From Minicystis rosea (GTDB lineage Bacteria; Myxococcota_A; Polyangia; Polyangiales; Polyangiaceae): a DNA stretch of 64,000 nt. The stretch's first letter is position 1. Each line of letters begins with the position of its first letter. Made by a program: the position numbers and the translations under genes. The stretch lies in NCBI GenBank assembly GCA_001931535.1, contig CP016211.1, positions 5,873,573 to 5,937,572 on the forward strand, in the 5' to 3' direction. This document shows positions 25,890 through 35,648 of the stretch, piece after piece. The notes under the pieces are model-generated. The model made no database searches, was not told the DNA's origin, and saw nothing but the letters and a program-made list of their open reading frames with translations.

Positions 25890-25914
25890 CGTCTCTCGCG
25901 CGCGGCGGGAGACG
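25890..25914 (+). terminator. hairpin terminator after propeller lipoprotein
   Basis: CGTCTCTCGC (25890-25899) pairs with GCGGGAGACG (25905-25914) through a 10-bp stem with one G-T wobble and a 5-nt loop, 10 bp past the stop codon. Confidence 0.55.
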
Positions 25915-26063
25915 ATCGCGAAACGCGGGGAGCGCAATGGGATCTCGCGCTCCTCGCGGACCGGTTCTCACGCGCGAGCCACGCTCGTCTTCCGGCTCCT
26001 TCCCTCCCCTTCCCGGAGCGCTTTAATTGGGCTTAAGCACCGCCCGCCGGAGCGCCCGCGACA

Positions 26064-27335
26064 ATGGGGGACATGAAGCCGCGCCTCTGGTCCTCCCTCG
26101 TCCTCGCATCATCGATCCTCGCCGCGTGCGGCGAGGTCATCGTCCCCGACAACGGAGACACCTCGACGTCCGACACCTCCACTGGGACGAGCGGCGGCGC
26201 CGGCGGCCAGGGAGCCGGCGGCCAGGGCGGAGGCGTCGATGCGGGGCTCCCGCCCGAGTGCCCACTCGAGCTCGCGCCGCCCGCCGATTGCGGCGACTTC
26301 GCCGAGGCCTGCGCCGGCGCGATCCCGATCGCCGGCGGCGGCGACACGACCTATGCGCTGAGCCTCACGCTCGATGCCACGCACGTCTACTGGTACGGGT
26401 CGCACGGCGGGCTCGGCGTGTGCGGCGACATCATCTACCGCACGCCCAAGAGCGGCGGGCCCTCCGCCCGCTTCGCCGCCGCGCCCGGGCCACAGTCGTT
26501 CGAGGTCGACGACACCGCGCTCTACGTCGTCGAGGTCGGCGAGAAACAGGCGCTCCGCGCCGTCGACATCGGCACGGGTGCCGTGACCCATCTCGGTCCG
26601 ATCGATCCGGACGGCACCGACCCCGACACGTACGCCGCCCCGTACGGCATCACGAGGACGCCCGGCGGCGTGCTCGTCTACGGCAGCGGCCAGTGGACGC
26701 CGTCGTTCTTCCGCGCCGCCCCCGCGGGCGTGACGCCGATCGCCACGAACGTCGGGGCGAAAGGCTACCTCGGCTCGGTGCCCTCGTTCGACGGTGCGTC
26801 GCTCTTCTTCTCTTGGACGCCGACCGAATGGGACGGCGAGAGGCCGCTGGTGCGCGTCGGCGCGGGGAGCACGGCCACGACCGAGCTCGCCCCGAGCGCG
26901 ACCTCCCGTCTCTGGCCTTCGGTCGTGGTGAGCGACGCCGACGTCTTCTTCATCACCGGTGATCCCACGGTCGCGTTCGGCAACGTCGAGCACCCGATGG
27001 GCATCTCGCGCGTCGCCAAGACCGGCGGAGCACCGACCATCCTCGTGCCGCCGGGCCCCGTGATGATCGACCAGCTCCTCGTGGACGCCACGGACATCTA
27101 CTTCAGCTCGAGCCCGCTGCTCCCCGGAGGCCCGCCGTACTCGATCCAGTCCGTCCCCCGGAACGGCGGCACGGTGCGCACCGTCTGGTCCAGCAACACG
27201 CACCCGGACTCGCTGCGACAGGACGCGGACACGCTCTATTTCGCGCTCCCCGTGACCAAGAACGACAGCGAGGTCACCGGCACCGGGCCCGGAGGGCTCG
27301 TCGTGAAGGTGGCGAAGAGCACCGCCGTGAAGTGA
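26064..27335 (+). CDS. beta-propeller lipoprotein (DUF5050-like)
   Basis: A 423-residue lipoprotein. Signal WSSLVLASSILAAC gives Cys at about 22, followed by a Gly/Ala linker (GTSGGAGGQGAGGQGGG). The body has repeats of the type LTLDATHVYWYGS, VDDTALYVVEV, FDGASLFFSW, VSDADVFFITGD, VDATDIYFSSS and QDADTLYFALP, i.e. a D-A-x-x-(V/L)-Y-(F/W) strand followed by a Lys/Thr-Gly-Gly turn (RTPKSGGPSARF, RVAKTGGAPTIL, SVPRNGGTVRTV). That pattern is typical of six- or seven-bladed propeller proteins such as DUF5050. ATG at 26064 or 26073. Ligand unknown. Its 3' end overlaps the convergent gene by about 60 bp. Confidence 0.8.
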   Translation: MGDMKPRLWSSLVLASSILAACGEVIVPDNGDTSTSDTSTGTSGGAGGQGAGGQGGGVDAGLPPECPLELAPPADCGDFAEACAGAIPIAGGGDTTYALSLTLDATHVYWYGSHGGLGVCGDIIYRTPKSGGPSARFAAAPGPQSFEVDDTALYVVEVGEKQALRAVDIGTGAVTHLGPIDPDGTDPDTYAAPYGITRTPGGVLVYGSGQWTPSFFRAAPAGVTPIATNVGAKGYLGSVPSFDGASLFFSWTPTEWDGERPLVRVGAGSTATTELAPSATSRLWPSVVVSDADVFFITGDPTVAFGNVEHPMGISRVAKTGGAPTILVPPGPVMIDQLLVDATDIYFSSSPLLPGGPPYSIQSVPRNGGTVRTVWSSNTHPDSLRQDADTLYFALPVTKNDSEVTGTGPGGLVVKVAKSTAVK

Positions 27336-28197
27336 ATCGAGCCGAAGCGACGAGAGCCGCGAACGCCTTCTTTCTCCGCGTGGTCGAACCGTTCAGAGCG
27401 CTTCGCTTCGCCGCTCGTCGATCGCGGCCGCGCTCCGCGCGTGCGTGGGTCGAGCCTCCGCCGCGTGCTTCGCAGGGGCGCGCGCCTCTCCGCGACAGCG
27501 TCCGCGTGTGCTTCGACACGAGCTTCTTCGCGATGGCCATGATGTTGCGGCCATCGAGCTTGGCCAGCATGGGGAGGGCCGTGCCCTGGAGGTGCGTCGG
27601 GTTCTGCCGCGTGAAGAAGGCGATGTCGGGATCCGAAAGGTCCGCCTCGGTGACGTCGAGGTGGCCGTCGCGAACGTCGCGCATCGCGGCGGTGGCCTGA
27701 TCGGCGCCGCGCCAAGCGTCGCCGAACATGCGCCGGCCCACGGCTTCCATCAGCTCCCGCATGTCGTCCGGAAGGGGAGCGGCCCGCCGCGGCCACATGT
27801 CGACGAACGTCCGCGCGACGTTGAGGTACATCTTGTACGAGAGCGCCGCGCCGAAGAAGTAGCGCTCGGCCCGCGGGTGCCGCACGACGTCGCGCGCGAG
27901 CGCCGAGAAGGCCATCTCCTGCATGAGCCCGAGCCCGCGACACTCGGGCAGGAACACGCTGTCGCCGCCGTAGAAGACACGCGGGCGCCGGCCATCGTTC
28001 AAGGGGAACGCGTCCACGGCCCCCGACGTCGCGCCGATGAGGCGTCCCGTCGCCCGCTCGCGGATCAGGTAGATATCCTGACGATTGCGGATGCCACGCT
28101 GCACGCTGTCGAGCGGGATCTCGTAGACGTACCGGTACAGCGCGAGCAGCTCGCTCCACTCGGCCTCCGTGAGCGAGCTCGTGAGCCGGCGATCCAT
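27274..28197 (-). CDS. GNAT-like acyltransferase
   Basis: About 307 residues. The N-terminal half has a GNAT-like layout: AEWSELLALYRYVYEIPL, IYLIRERATGRLIGATSGAVDAF, then RVFYGGDSVFLPECRGLGLMQEMAFSALARDVV, where GLG/LMQEM sits where the acetyl-CoA loop would be, and later RYFFGAALSYKMYLNVAR. I do not recognise the substrate. AGGTGACC before the ATG at 28197 supports that start over the longer open frame. The last 60 residues are Arg/Ala-rich and run into the convergent lipoprotein gene; this tail may be an artefact of a lost stop codon or a frameshift. Confidence 0.6.
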   Translation of the reverse strand: MDRRLTSSLTEAEWSELLALYRYVYEIPLDSVQRGIRNRQDIYLIRERATGRLIGATSGAVDAFPLNDGRRPRVFYGGDSVFLPECRGLGLMQEMAFSALARDVVRHPRAERYFFGAALSYKMYLNVARTFVDMWPRRAAPLPDDMRELMEAVGRRMFGDAWRGADQATAAMRDVRDGHLDVTEADLSDPDIAFFTRQNPTHLQGTALPMLAKLDGRNIMAIAKKLVSKHTRTLSRRGARPCEARGGGSTHARAERGRDRRAAKRSALNGSTTRRKKAFAALVASARFTSRRCSSPPSRRALRARCR

Positions 28198-28577
28198 GGT
28201 CACCTGCCAACGATGCAGGCGCTTTTCGGCGCGTGGGGCCGCACGTAAGGACGACGGCCGAGAGGGTGCTTGGGGTCGGACCATGAACGGACTCCTCGGG
28301 CTCGGCTTCCGGCGCAGAGGGGACGAAGGCCGAGTCGATCGAGCAAGGGAGATCGGCGTGCGGCCGCAACGATCGTGAGACATCTGCGAGGTGAAGCGCG
28401 GCCGCATCGCCCGCGGGTCGCCAGGACGCGAGGGCGAGAGGAAGAAGGTCTCCGAGGCCTCGCGCTCCCCTTCTTTCCGACGTTCATGTCGACGAGCGAG
28501 TCGCTCGAGAATCGTGAACGCCGACGCAAGACGTGACCGGCAAAGCTGCTGCGCGGCCCGCGGTGTCGGTCACATCT
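28198..28577. other. intergenic, nothing recognised
   Basis: About 380 bp between two minus-strand genes. Open frames here are Arg/Ser-rich shadows without ribosome-binding sites or domains. No hairpin or repeat stands out. Confidence 0.4.
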
Positions 28578-29021
28578 TCAGGGCGAAGAGCAGGCGGGCT
28601 GCATGTTTTCCCAGGTGCCCTCTTTGCACACGAAGACTTCGGTGACGGAGCAGTCGGGCGACGTGAAGTAGCAAGGGTGGGCGAGGCCCCCGGAGAGCGT
28701 CGGCTCGACGCAAGACTCACCGGCCATCGGGAGCTCGTCGGGGCAGCAGTCGTCGTGCGAGTCCTTGGTCACGATCCACCCGGCGTCGGTGCACTCGGCG
28801 ACGGCGAGGGTCGTGTAGCACTCGTCGCTCTGATCGTAGGAGCACGAGACGCCCACGTCGTTGCAGCTCGACATGGGATCCGGGGCGAACGTGGGACACG
28901 CCTTCGGATTGCCGGCGTGGCCTCCGCTGCCGCCACCGCCGCTGTCACCGCTGTCGTCGGGTGCGTGCTTGCAAGCGCAGAGCAGCGCGAGGGAGAAGAG
29001 TAGTCCGAGTGCAGTGCGCAT
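28578..29021 (-). CDS. small Cys-rich lipoprotein
   Basis: A 147-residue lipoprotein. Signal GLLFSLALLCAC gives a lipobox Cys at about 16, followed by the linker SGDSGGGGSGGHAG. A region with about ten Cys follows: KACPTFAPDPMSSCNDVGVSCSYDQSDECYTTLAVAEC, DDCCPDELPMAGESCVEPT, CYFTSPDCSVTEVFVCKEGTW. GAGGAGATC immediately before the ATG at 29021 is a good ribosome-binding site. No known domain; probably a disulfide-stabilised surface protein. Confidence 0.75.
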   Translation of the reverse strand: MRTALGLLFSLALLCACKHAPDDSGDSGGGGSGGHAGNPKACPTFAPDPMSSCNDVGVSCSYDQSDECYTTLAVAECTDAGWIVTKDSHDDCCPDELPMAGESCVEPTLSGGLAHPCYFTSPDCSVTEVFVCKEGTWENMQPACSSP

Positions 29022-29196
29022 GATCTCCTCGTCGTGAAGGCACGTTGTGGCGCAGATGAGCACGGGCTGGAGCCCATTCTCCGCGCCGGCGAGCACGGCT
29101 CGAACGGCGCACGGGCCTGCACGGCAACGTGCATGCCCGGCGAGGAGAATGTCGCGAGGAGGAACGAAGCGCAGGCGAGCGCTCCGGCGAGGGTCG

Positions 29197-31134
29197 CTAC
29201 AGATCGACCTGCATCCCCAGCTCCACGACGCGGTTCGGCGGGAGGCCGAAGTAGGCGGTGGCGGGGCGGGCGTTGCGGGAGACGAAGGCGAAGAGCTGCT
29301 TGCGCCAGCGGGCCATGCGCGTCTTGCCGCTGGGGAGGAGCGTCTCGCGGCCGAGGTAATAGCTCGTCCGCTCGGGCACCATGACGAGGCCGTGGGCCGC
29401 GCAGTCGCGCAGGGCCTTGGGGATGTCGGGCGTCTGCATGAAGCCGTAGAGGACCGTCACGCGGAAGAAGCCGTGGCCGAGATCGTCGACCTTCACGCGG
29501 CGCTCGGGCGGCACCTCGGGCACGTGCAGGCCCAGGACGGTCAGGAGCACGACCTGATCGTGGAGCACCTGGTTGTGCTTGAAATGGTGCAGGAGGATGA
29601 CGGGCACGCCGTTCGGGTTCGACGCCATGAAGACCGCGGTGCCACGCACGCGCGTGGGCTTCGTGTTGCACAGGTCTTCGAGGAAGAGATCGAGCGGCAT
29701 CATCGAGCTCGCCATCATCTCGCCAAGGTAGCGGCGGCCCGTCTGCCACGTGGTCATGACCGTGAAGATGCCGGCCGCCATGAGGATCGGGAACCAGCCG
29801 CCGTCGGGGAGCTTCACCGCCGTGGAACCGAAGAACGCGAGATCGACCACGAGGAAGAGGCCCGCGAGCGGCATCGCCTTCCACGCCGGCCAGCCCCACG
29901 TGCGGGTGCAGACGACGTAGTAGACGATGGTGGTGATGCTCATCGTGCCGGTGACGGCGATGCCGTACGCGGCGGCCAGCGCGCTCGAGCTGCGGAACGC
30001 GAGCACGAGGCCGATGCACGCGACGAGGAGCATGTTGTTGATCTCGGGGATGTAGATCTGCCCCTCGGTGTGCTTCGACGTGTGCACGATGGTGACGCGC
30101 GGGAAGAAACCGAGCTGCACGGCCTGCTGCGTGAGCGAGAACGCGCCGGAGATGAGGGCCTGCGAGGCGACGACGGTGGCGGCCGTGGCCACCGCGACCG
30201 CGGGGTAGAGCAAGGGCGCGGGGACGATGGCGTAGAACGGGTTGTCCACCGTGGCCGGGTGCGCGAGCAGGTGCGCGCCCTGGCCGAAGTAGCTGGCGAG
30301 GAGCGCGGGGAAGACGAGCATGAACCACGACCTGCGGATGGGCGTGCGGCCGAAGTGGCCCATGTCCGCGTAGAGCGCCTCGGCGCCCGTGATCGAGAGG
30401 ACAACCGAGCCGAGCACGAGGAAGCCGAGCCCCCGGTTGTGCACGAAGAAGGAGACCGCGTGGGCCGGGTTCACGGCCATGAGGATGCCGGGCGCGGCCA
30501 CGATCTGCCGGAGCCCCAAGGCGCCGAGCATGGTGAACCAGAGCAGCATGACGGGGCCGAAGACGCGGCCGATGCCGGTGGTGCCGTGCTTCTGCACCAC
30601 GAAGAGACCGAAGAGGATGGCCACGGTCATCGGCACGATGACGGGCTTGAGCGTGGGCGTGGCGACCTCGAGGCCCTCCATCGCCGAGAGCACGGAGATG
30701 GCGGGCGTGATGACGCCGTCGCCGTAGAGGAGCGCGGCGCCGAAGACGACGAGCAGGACGAGGAGGCCGGGGCCGACGCGCTTCTTTTCCTTGTCCTTGT
30801 CCTCGGGGATGAGCGCGAGGAGCGCGAGGATGCCGCCCTCGCCGTGGTTGTCGGCGCGAAGGATGAACGCGAGGTACTTGATCGTGACGACGAAGGTGAG
30901 CGACCAGAAGATGAGCGAGAGGATGCCGAAGACGTTGGCCTGCGAAACGCCGAGGGCGTGCTCGCCGTGCAGACACTCCTTGAGCGTGTAGAGCGGGCTC
31001 GTGCCGATGTCGCCGTACACGACGCCGAGCGCCGCGAGGGCGAGCTTCCACCCTCCAGCGTGGCCGTGATCACGGGTGCCCGACGCCGAAGCGCCGCTGG
31101 GGCCGGCCGTCGCCCCGGTACTTTGTGAGCTCAT
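29197..31134 (-). CDS. kup: low-affinity K+ uptake transporter Kup
   Basis: A 645-residue K+/H+ symporter of the KUP/HAK/KT family, normal in length. A short Ser/Gly N-terminus precedes twelve membrane helices (about residues 28-455). Family motifs include GVVYGDIGTSPLYTLKE in the first helix region, GDGVITPAISVLSAMEGL, FGPVMLLWFTMLGALG, EALYADMGHFGR and YFGQGAHLL. A cytoplasmic C-terminal domain follows. ATG at 31134 is the first Met before the conserved part. Two palindromes lie 200-250 bp upstream and may control it. Confidence 0.96.
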   Translation of the reverse strand: MSSQSTGATAGPSGASASGTRDHGHAGGWKLALAALGVVYGDIGTSPLYTLKECLHGEHALGVSQANVFGILSLIFWSLTFVVTIKYLAFILRADNHGEGGILALLALIPEDKDKEKKRVGPGLLVLLVVFGAALLYGDGVITPAISVLSAMEGLEVATPTLKPVIVPMTVAILFGLFVVQKHGTTGIGRVFGPVMLLWFTMLGALGLRQIVAAPGILMAVNPAHAVSFFVHNRGLGFLVLGSVVLSITGAEALYADMGHFGRTPIRRSWFMLVFPALLASYFGQGAHLLAHPATVDNPFYAIVPAPLLYPAVAVATAATVVASQALISGAFSLTQQAVQLGFFPRVTIVHTSKHTEGQIYIPEINNMLLVACIGLVLAFRSSSALAAAYGIAVTGTMSITTIVYYVVCTRTWGWPAWKAMPLAGLFLVVDLAFFGSTAVKLPDGGWFPILMAAGIFTVMTTWQTGRRYLGEMMASSMMPLDLFLEDLCNTKPTRVRGTAVFMASNPNGVPVILLHHFKHNQVLHDQVVLLTVLGLHVPEVPPERRVKVDDLGHGFFRVTVLYGFMQTPDIPKALRDCAAHGLVMVPERTSYYLGRETLLPSGKTRMARWRKQLFAFVSRNARPATAYFGLPPNRVVELGMQVDL

Positions 31135-31718
31135 GCGGGCGCGGAGGATACCAGAGGGAAGGGACGCCCCGGCGACTCTCGTCGGTCGCCTCACCTCGGG
31201 GCATGTGGACCCGTGAAGCAAGCCGTGCGCCCGCAGACGCTCGCGGTGACGTCGTCGTGCTCGCGCGTGTCTCCGCGATCATCACGAAGAAACGAGCGCG
31301 CGAAGCACGAGATCTCGACGGTCAAATCATCACGTCGTGCACGCATGCACGACGGTCCCCGCCTCGCATCGTGCATGCATGCACGACCGCGGCGACGTCA
31401 ACGAGCAGACGCACGCGAGCCATGCAAACACGACGTCGATGCGCCGAGCGCTCTCGACGGCGAGACGCGACGCCGGCGCGCGAGATGCGAAGAGGCATTC
31501 TTTCTTCGAGCCGTTTGCGTCGCCTCGCCATCGCGACGTCGCGCTCGATCCCGATCGAAGCGCGCTCGCCGCTGATGCGCGAGCGCGTGGGATCGGATCG
31601 ACGCGCTCATCGCCGAAGCGCGAGTGCGTGGGATCAGAACGTGGCCAAGAGAGCCGACGTCAGGCCCGAAGCGGTGCGACGCTCGAGCAGGCTCGGGAGG
31701 GAGAGGGCGCGCAGGGAC
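31135..31718. other. 584-bp intergenic region upstream of kup
   Basis: Apart from the two palindromes at 31334-31386 I see nothing convincing. Short frames on both strands are Arg-rich and lack ribosome-binding sites. Confidence 0.5.
31334..31386 (-). promoter_or_regulatory. pair of palindromic operator-like sites upstream of kup
   Basis: Site 1 (31334-31353) has arms GTCGTGCA and TGCACGAC around CGCA. Site 2 (31369-31386) is an 18-bp perfect palindrome, TCGTGCATGCATGCACGA. Their centres are 34 bp apart and both contain TGCATGCAC-type cores, as expected for binding of one dimeric regulator. The nearest downstream gene start is kup. Control by this site is inference. Confidence 0.5.
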
Positions 31719-34700
31719 TTACGACGCGCTCTCGCCGAAGCGGGCCTGGGCAAGCGTGAGCAGGCGCGCGTTCTCCGGCACGCGTTCGAGGAAGACGGCG
31801 CGCACGGCGAGGTCGGGGATCCGCGCGGCGCGACGAAGGACGGTGGCGTGCGCGTCTCGCAGCGCGGCGCGGGCTTCGTCGTGCTCGCCGGCGGCTTCGA
31901 GGGCCTCGACGTGGACGAGCTCGATCATGCTGCCGCGCAGGCCGAAGCCACGCTGCGCGACGAAGGCGGACATCGCGGAGCGCGAGAGCGCGAGCGCCTC
32001 GGCCGCGCGTCCGCGCGCGAGGAGCACCGACGCGAGGTTCGTGGCCGCGAGCTGCCACCGCGACGGCGTCACGACGAGCGCGGCGAGGCTCTGGGTGAGC
32101 TCGCGCTCCGCGCCCTCGAGATCGCCGCCGTGGAAGAGCGCGTTGCCGAGGAGCCAGCGCAGCTCGCTGATGCGGTGCTCGTGATGAGGAGTCCGCGCTT
32201 CGGCGATCGCGATGCGCTCGCGCAGCATCGAGCGCACCTCGTCGATCGCGCCGAGATCGGTGAGCACGGCCGCGAGGTAGATGGTGACGACGACCGCGGG
32301 CATGTGATCGGCGCCTTGCAACGGGAGGGCGCGGAGGCCGCGCTCGGCCTCTTCGTAGGCGCCGAGGTTCCACTGCGACATGGCCACGAAGGCCTGCGCG
32401 AGGCGCGCGTGGGTGGCGTCGTGCGCCTCGTCGAACCCGGCGTGCGCCGCGCGCGCGTGGCCGAGCGCCGCCCACGGATCGCCCTCGCCCCACGCGGCCA
32501 TGAAGGTGCGCGCGAGGCTCGTCCAGCCGCGCGCCACCGGCTCGTCCGCGCTGCGCGGCACGACCACGGTTTCCATGCGCGCGAGGACACCGGCCGCCAT
32601 CTCGAACTGCGCGCCGAAGCAGAGCACGAGGACGCTCAAGGCGAGCGCCTGCGCCAGTGGGGTGACGGCGCCCTCCTCCGGCTCGGTCGACATGATGGCG
32701 CCGAGCGTCTCGATGAGCGCGGCCGGGCGGCCCAGCGTGGAGGCCGCGATCTGCTTGATGGCCAGCGCATCCATCCACGGCGCGCTGCCAGGCGCCGCGC
32801 GCGCGATGAGCTCCTCGCAGACGTCGGCGGCCTGGGTCCAGAGATCGTTCCACGCGTACGCCTGGCTGAGCACGCGCAGATGCGGGATGCGCTCGCTCTC
32901 GGGGAGGCCCGCGGCGCGGGCGCGCTCGGCCCGCTCGATCGCGAGCGCCGGATCGCCGCCGCGGAGCGCGTTCCACGCGGCTTGCAAATAGAGCTGGCCC
33001 GCGCGCGCGCCTTCGCGTGCGAGCTCGAAGTGCTGGGCCAGCACCATGGCGTCGCCTTCGCCGTGCTGCGACAGCCACTCGGCCGCGAGGCGGTGGCCGA
33101 GGACGCGATCGGCCTCGGTGAGCATCGCGTACGCGCCCTCGCGGAGGAGCGCGTGGCGGAAGGCTATCTCGCGCTCGTTCGGGAAACGGCTCGTGGATCG
33201 CACCACCACGAGCTCCTGCGCGACGAGCACGTCGACGCTGCCCGCACGCGGCACCGAGCCGCCGAGGAGCGCGGAGACACCGCCGGACCAGAAGACCTCG
33301 CCGAACACGCTGGCCGCGCGGAGCACGCGCCGCGTGTCGGCGTCGAGGCCGGCGAGCCGCGCTTGCACCATGGCGAGCACCGTGGCCGGCAGCGGGACGT
33401 CGCCGGCGCCGCTGCCCTCGGCGACGGCGCGGATCAGCTCTTCCAAGTAGAAGGCGTTGCCGTCGGCCTGCGCGGCGAGGCGCGCGGCCAGCGCTTCGCT
33501 GGCGGCGCCCGCGAGCACCGCGCGCACGAGCTGCTCGGAGGCGCGACGCCCGAGGCGCTTCAGCCGAATCTCCTGGAGCGGCTTGCCCTCCCAGAGGCGC
33601 GGGAAGACGTCGTGCACCTCGGGCCGCGCCAAGGCGAGCACCATGAAGGGCCGGCGCGGGAGGCTCGCGAGCACGCCGTCGATGAGGCGCGCCGTCGCCG
33701 TGTCTCCCCAGTGCATGTCCTCGATGACGATGAGCAGCGGCGCCGTCTTCGTGGCGCCGGCGACGAGCGCCTCCCACGCGGAGGCGACCTCGACGCTCAT
33801 GATGCGCGCGTCCTGCCGCGCGGCGCGCAGGGCCACGCCGATCTCGCCCGACGCGGGGGCCTCCGCGACCTCGCCGAGGATGTCCGCGACGCGCGCCGCA
33901 TCCGCCGCGGGGACACGCTTCTCGACGCCCTCCACGAGCCTCTGGCGGCGCACCTCCACGGGCTCGCCCTCCACCACGCGACACGCGCTGCGCACGATCT
34001 GTCCGAGCAACGCGAGCGCCGATCCGGCCCGCAGCGGATCACCGCTCCCCGCCCACACCTCGAGCTCGGGCACGCGCCGCCGGAGCGCGCGCACCACCTC
34101 GTGCGCGAGGCGGGATTTGCCCATGCCCGCGGGCGCTGTGATGAGCACCGCGCGCGCGCCCTCCTCCATGCACTCGCGGAACAAGGACTCGATCGATCCG
34201 ATCTCCCAGTCGCGGCCGACCATGGGCGTGGCCTGACCGAGCAGCGTGCGCGCGCCGGTGTCGAGCGGGCGCAGGCCGCGCAGCGTGAGCCCATCGTTGT
34301 CGGGCGCGACGTCGAAGCGCGGGCCGAGCAGCGCCGCGGTCACCTCGTCCACGGCGATCACCGCGCGCGGCGGCGGCTCGGGAGGCAGCGCCCACAGCGC
34401 TTCCCGCCGGCGTGAGAGCATCTGCGCGGCGCGCTCGATGGCCTCGCCGACGGGGAGGAGCCGCGCCACCTCGCTGCGCCCCGTGGCGAGCGCCATGGGC
34501 GCGCTGGGCAGCGCCGTGTGCAGGGCCAGCGCGCAGCGGGCCGCGCGTGACGTCTGATCGGTGGGCACGCCGCCGCCCACGAGCGTGACCACGCGCGTCC
34601 CGTCCACGAGCCGATCGAGCTTGGCGCCGTGCTCGTCCGCGATCGCGGAGAGCCGCGCTTCCACCACGTCGTCACCTTCCGGCCCGCGCGTGCCCGAGCT

Positions 34701-35648
34701 CGGCGGCGCGGCGGACTCGCCGACCGAGTGGCCGATGAGGAGCATCGCCGTCACGCGCTGCTCGCCCTGCGTCAGCCCCGAGAGCATCCCGCTCGGGGGC
34801 GAAGGCTCCGCGAGATCGCCGACCGCGCCCAGAGGCCCGAGCCCCACGAGCGCCGCCGCCACCGCGGTGGCATCGGGTGGCCGATCCTCGGGCTCCTTCG
34901 CGAGGAGGCGCGCCACCAGCGCGTCGAGCGCCTCGGGCACGTCGGCGCGCATGTCGGAGACGCGCGGCGCATCGTCGAGCAGCACCTTGGTGAGCACCGC
35001 CATGATGCTCCGTCCCTCGAACGGCGCGTGGCCCGTGAGGCACTTGAACATCACCGCGCCCAGGGAGAACAGATCCGCGCGCGCGTCGATCTCCCGCTTC
35101 CCACGCGCCTGCTCCGGCGCCATGTACGACGGCGTCCCGAGCACGAGGCCGGTCTGCGTCAGCGCCGCCGACGTGATGGCGCCGCGGGCCAACCCGAAGT
35201 CGATGATCTTCGCATCCTCGACGCGACCGCCGGGTAAGAACAGGTTCGCGGGCTTGATGTCGCGATGCACGAGCCCCTGCGCGTGCACCACCGCGAGCGC
35301 CTCCGCCACGCGGCGCGCGAGGAGGATCGACTCGTTCATGGTGAGGCCCGCGCGCGCAAGCCGCTCGCGGAGATCCTCGCCTTCGAGCCACTCCATCACG
35401 AGGTACGCGTGCCCGCCGTCGGCGCGCCCGTGATCGATGTACCGCACCACGCCGGGGTGGCGTACGCGCGCGAGGATGCGCGCCTCGCGCACGAAGCGCG
35501 CGGCATGGACGTCCTCCAAGCCGCGCAGCACCTTCACCGCGACGCGCTCACCGTTGATGGTGTCGATCCCGCGGTAAATCGTCCCCGTGGATCCGGAGCC
35601 CGCCTGCTCCTCGATTTCGAAGCGACCAAACGCTCGCTGCAACGCCAT
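31719..35648 (-). CDS. Ser/Thr protein kinase fused to cyclase-like, AAA ATPase and TPR regions
   Basis: A 1309-residue signalling protein. Residues about 9-270 are a eukaryote-type kinase: Gly loop QAGSGSTGTIYRG, Lys39 in VAVKVL, catalytic loop VHRDIKPANLF (128-138), DFG at 150-152 and APE-like SYMAPEQ, so it looks active. Residues 297-445 (EQRVTAMLLIGHS ... ADEHGAKLDRLVDGTRVVTLVGG ... CALALHTAL) resemble a degenerate adenylate-cyclase homology domain. Next comes an ATPase module with Walker A APAGMGKS (505-512) and Walker B-like LLIVIEDMHW. The remaining about 550 residues are helical TPR-like repeats. This domain order is typical of Polyangiales regulators. Target unknown; no partner gene is adjacent. 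Confidence 0.92.
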   Translation of the reverse strand: MALQRAFGRFEIEEQAGSGSTGTIYRGIDTINGERVAVKVLRGLEDVHAARFVREARILARVRHPGVVRYIDHGRADGGHAYLVMEWLEGEDLRERLARAGLTMNESILLARRVAEALAVVHAQGLVHRDIKPANLFLPGGRVEDAKIIDFGLARGAITSAALTQTGLVLGTPSYMAPEQARGKREIDARADLFSLGAVMFKCLTGHAPFEGRSIMAVLTKVLLDDAPRVSDMRADVPEALDALVARLLAKEPEDRPPDATAVAAALVGLGPLGAVGDLAEPSPPSGMLSGLTQGEQRVTAMLLIGHSVGESAAPPSSGTRGPEGDDVVEARLSAIADEHGAKLDRLVDGTRVVTLVGGGVPTDQTSRAARCALALHTALPSAPMALATGRSEVARLLPVGEAIERAAQMLSRRREALWALPPEPPPRAVIAVDEVTAALLGPRFDVAPDNDGLTLRGLRPLDTGARTLLGQATPMVGRDWEIGSIESLFRECMEEGARAVLITAPAGMGKSRLAHEVVRALRRRVPELEVWAGSGDPLRAGSALALLGQIVRSACRVVEGEPVEVRRQRLVEGVEKRVPAADAARVADILGEVAEAPASGEIGVALRAARQDARIMSVEVASAWEALVAGATKTAPLLIVIEDMHWGDTATARLIDGVLASLPRRPFMVLALARPEVHDVFPRLWEGKPLQEIRLKRLGRRASEQLVRAVLAGAASEALAARLAAQADGNAFYLEELIRAVAEGSGAGDVPLPATVLAMVQARLAGLDADTRRVLRAASVFGEVFWSGGVSALLGGSVPRAGSVDVLVAQELVVVRSTSRFPNEREIAFRHALLREGAYAMLTEADRVLGHRLAAEWLSQHGEGDAMVLAQHFELAREGARAGQLYLQAAWNALRGGDPALAIERAERARAAGLPESERIPHLRVLSQAYAWNDLWTQAADVCEELIARAAPGSAPWMDALAIKQIAASTLGRPAALIETLGAIMSTEPEEGAVTPLAQALALSVLVLCFGAQFEMAAGVLARMETVVVPRSADEPVARGWTSLARTFMAAWGEGDPWAALGHARAAHAGFDEAHDATHARLAQAFVAMSQWNLGAYEEAERGLRALPLQGADHMPAVVVTIYLAAVLTDLGAIDEVRSMLRERIAIAEARTPHHEHRISELRWLLGNALFHGGDLEGAERELTQSLAALVVTPSRWQLAATNLASVLLARGRAAEALALSRSAMSAFVAQRGFGLRGSMIELVHVEALEAAGEHDEARAALRDAHATVLRRAARIPDLAVRAVFLERVPENARLLTLAQARFGESAS

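Noticed and set aside
31300..31330. kup promoter with TTGACC as -35
   Set aside because: No acceptable -10 hexamer lies 16-18 bp downstream on the minus strand.
31125..34415. Plus-strand frame of 1096 codons opposite the kinase gene
   Set aside because: Arg/Ala/Glu-rich shadow of the real minus-strand gene, with no domain.
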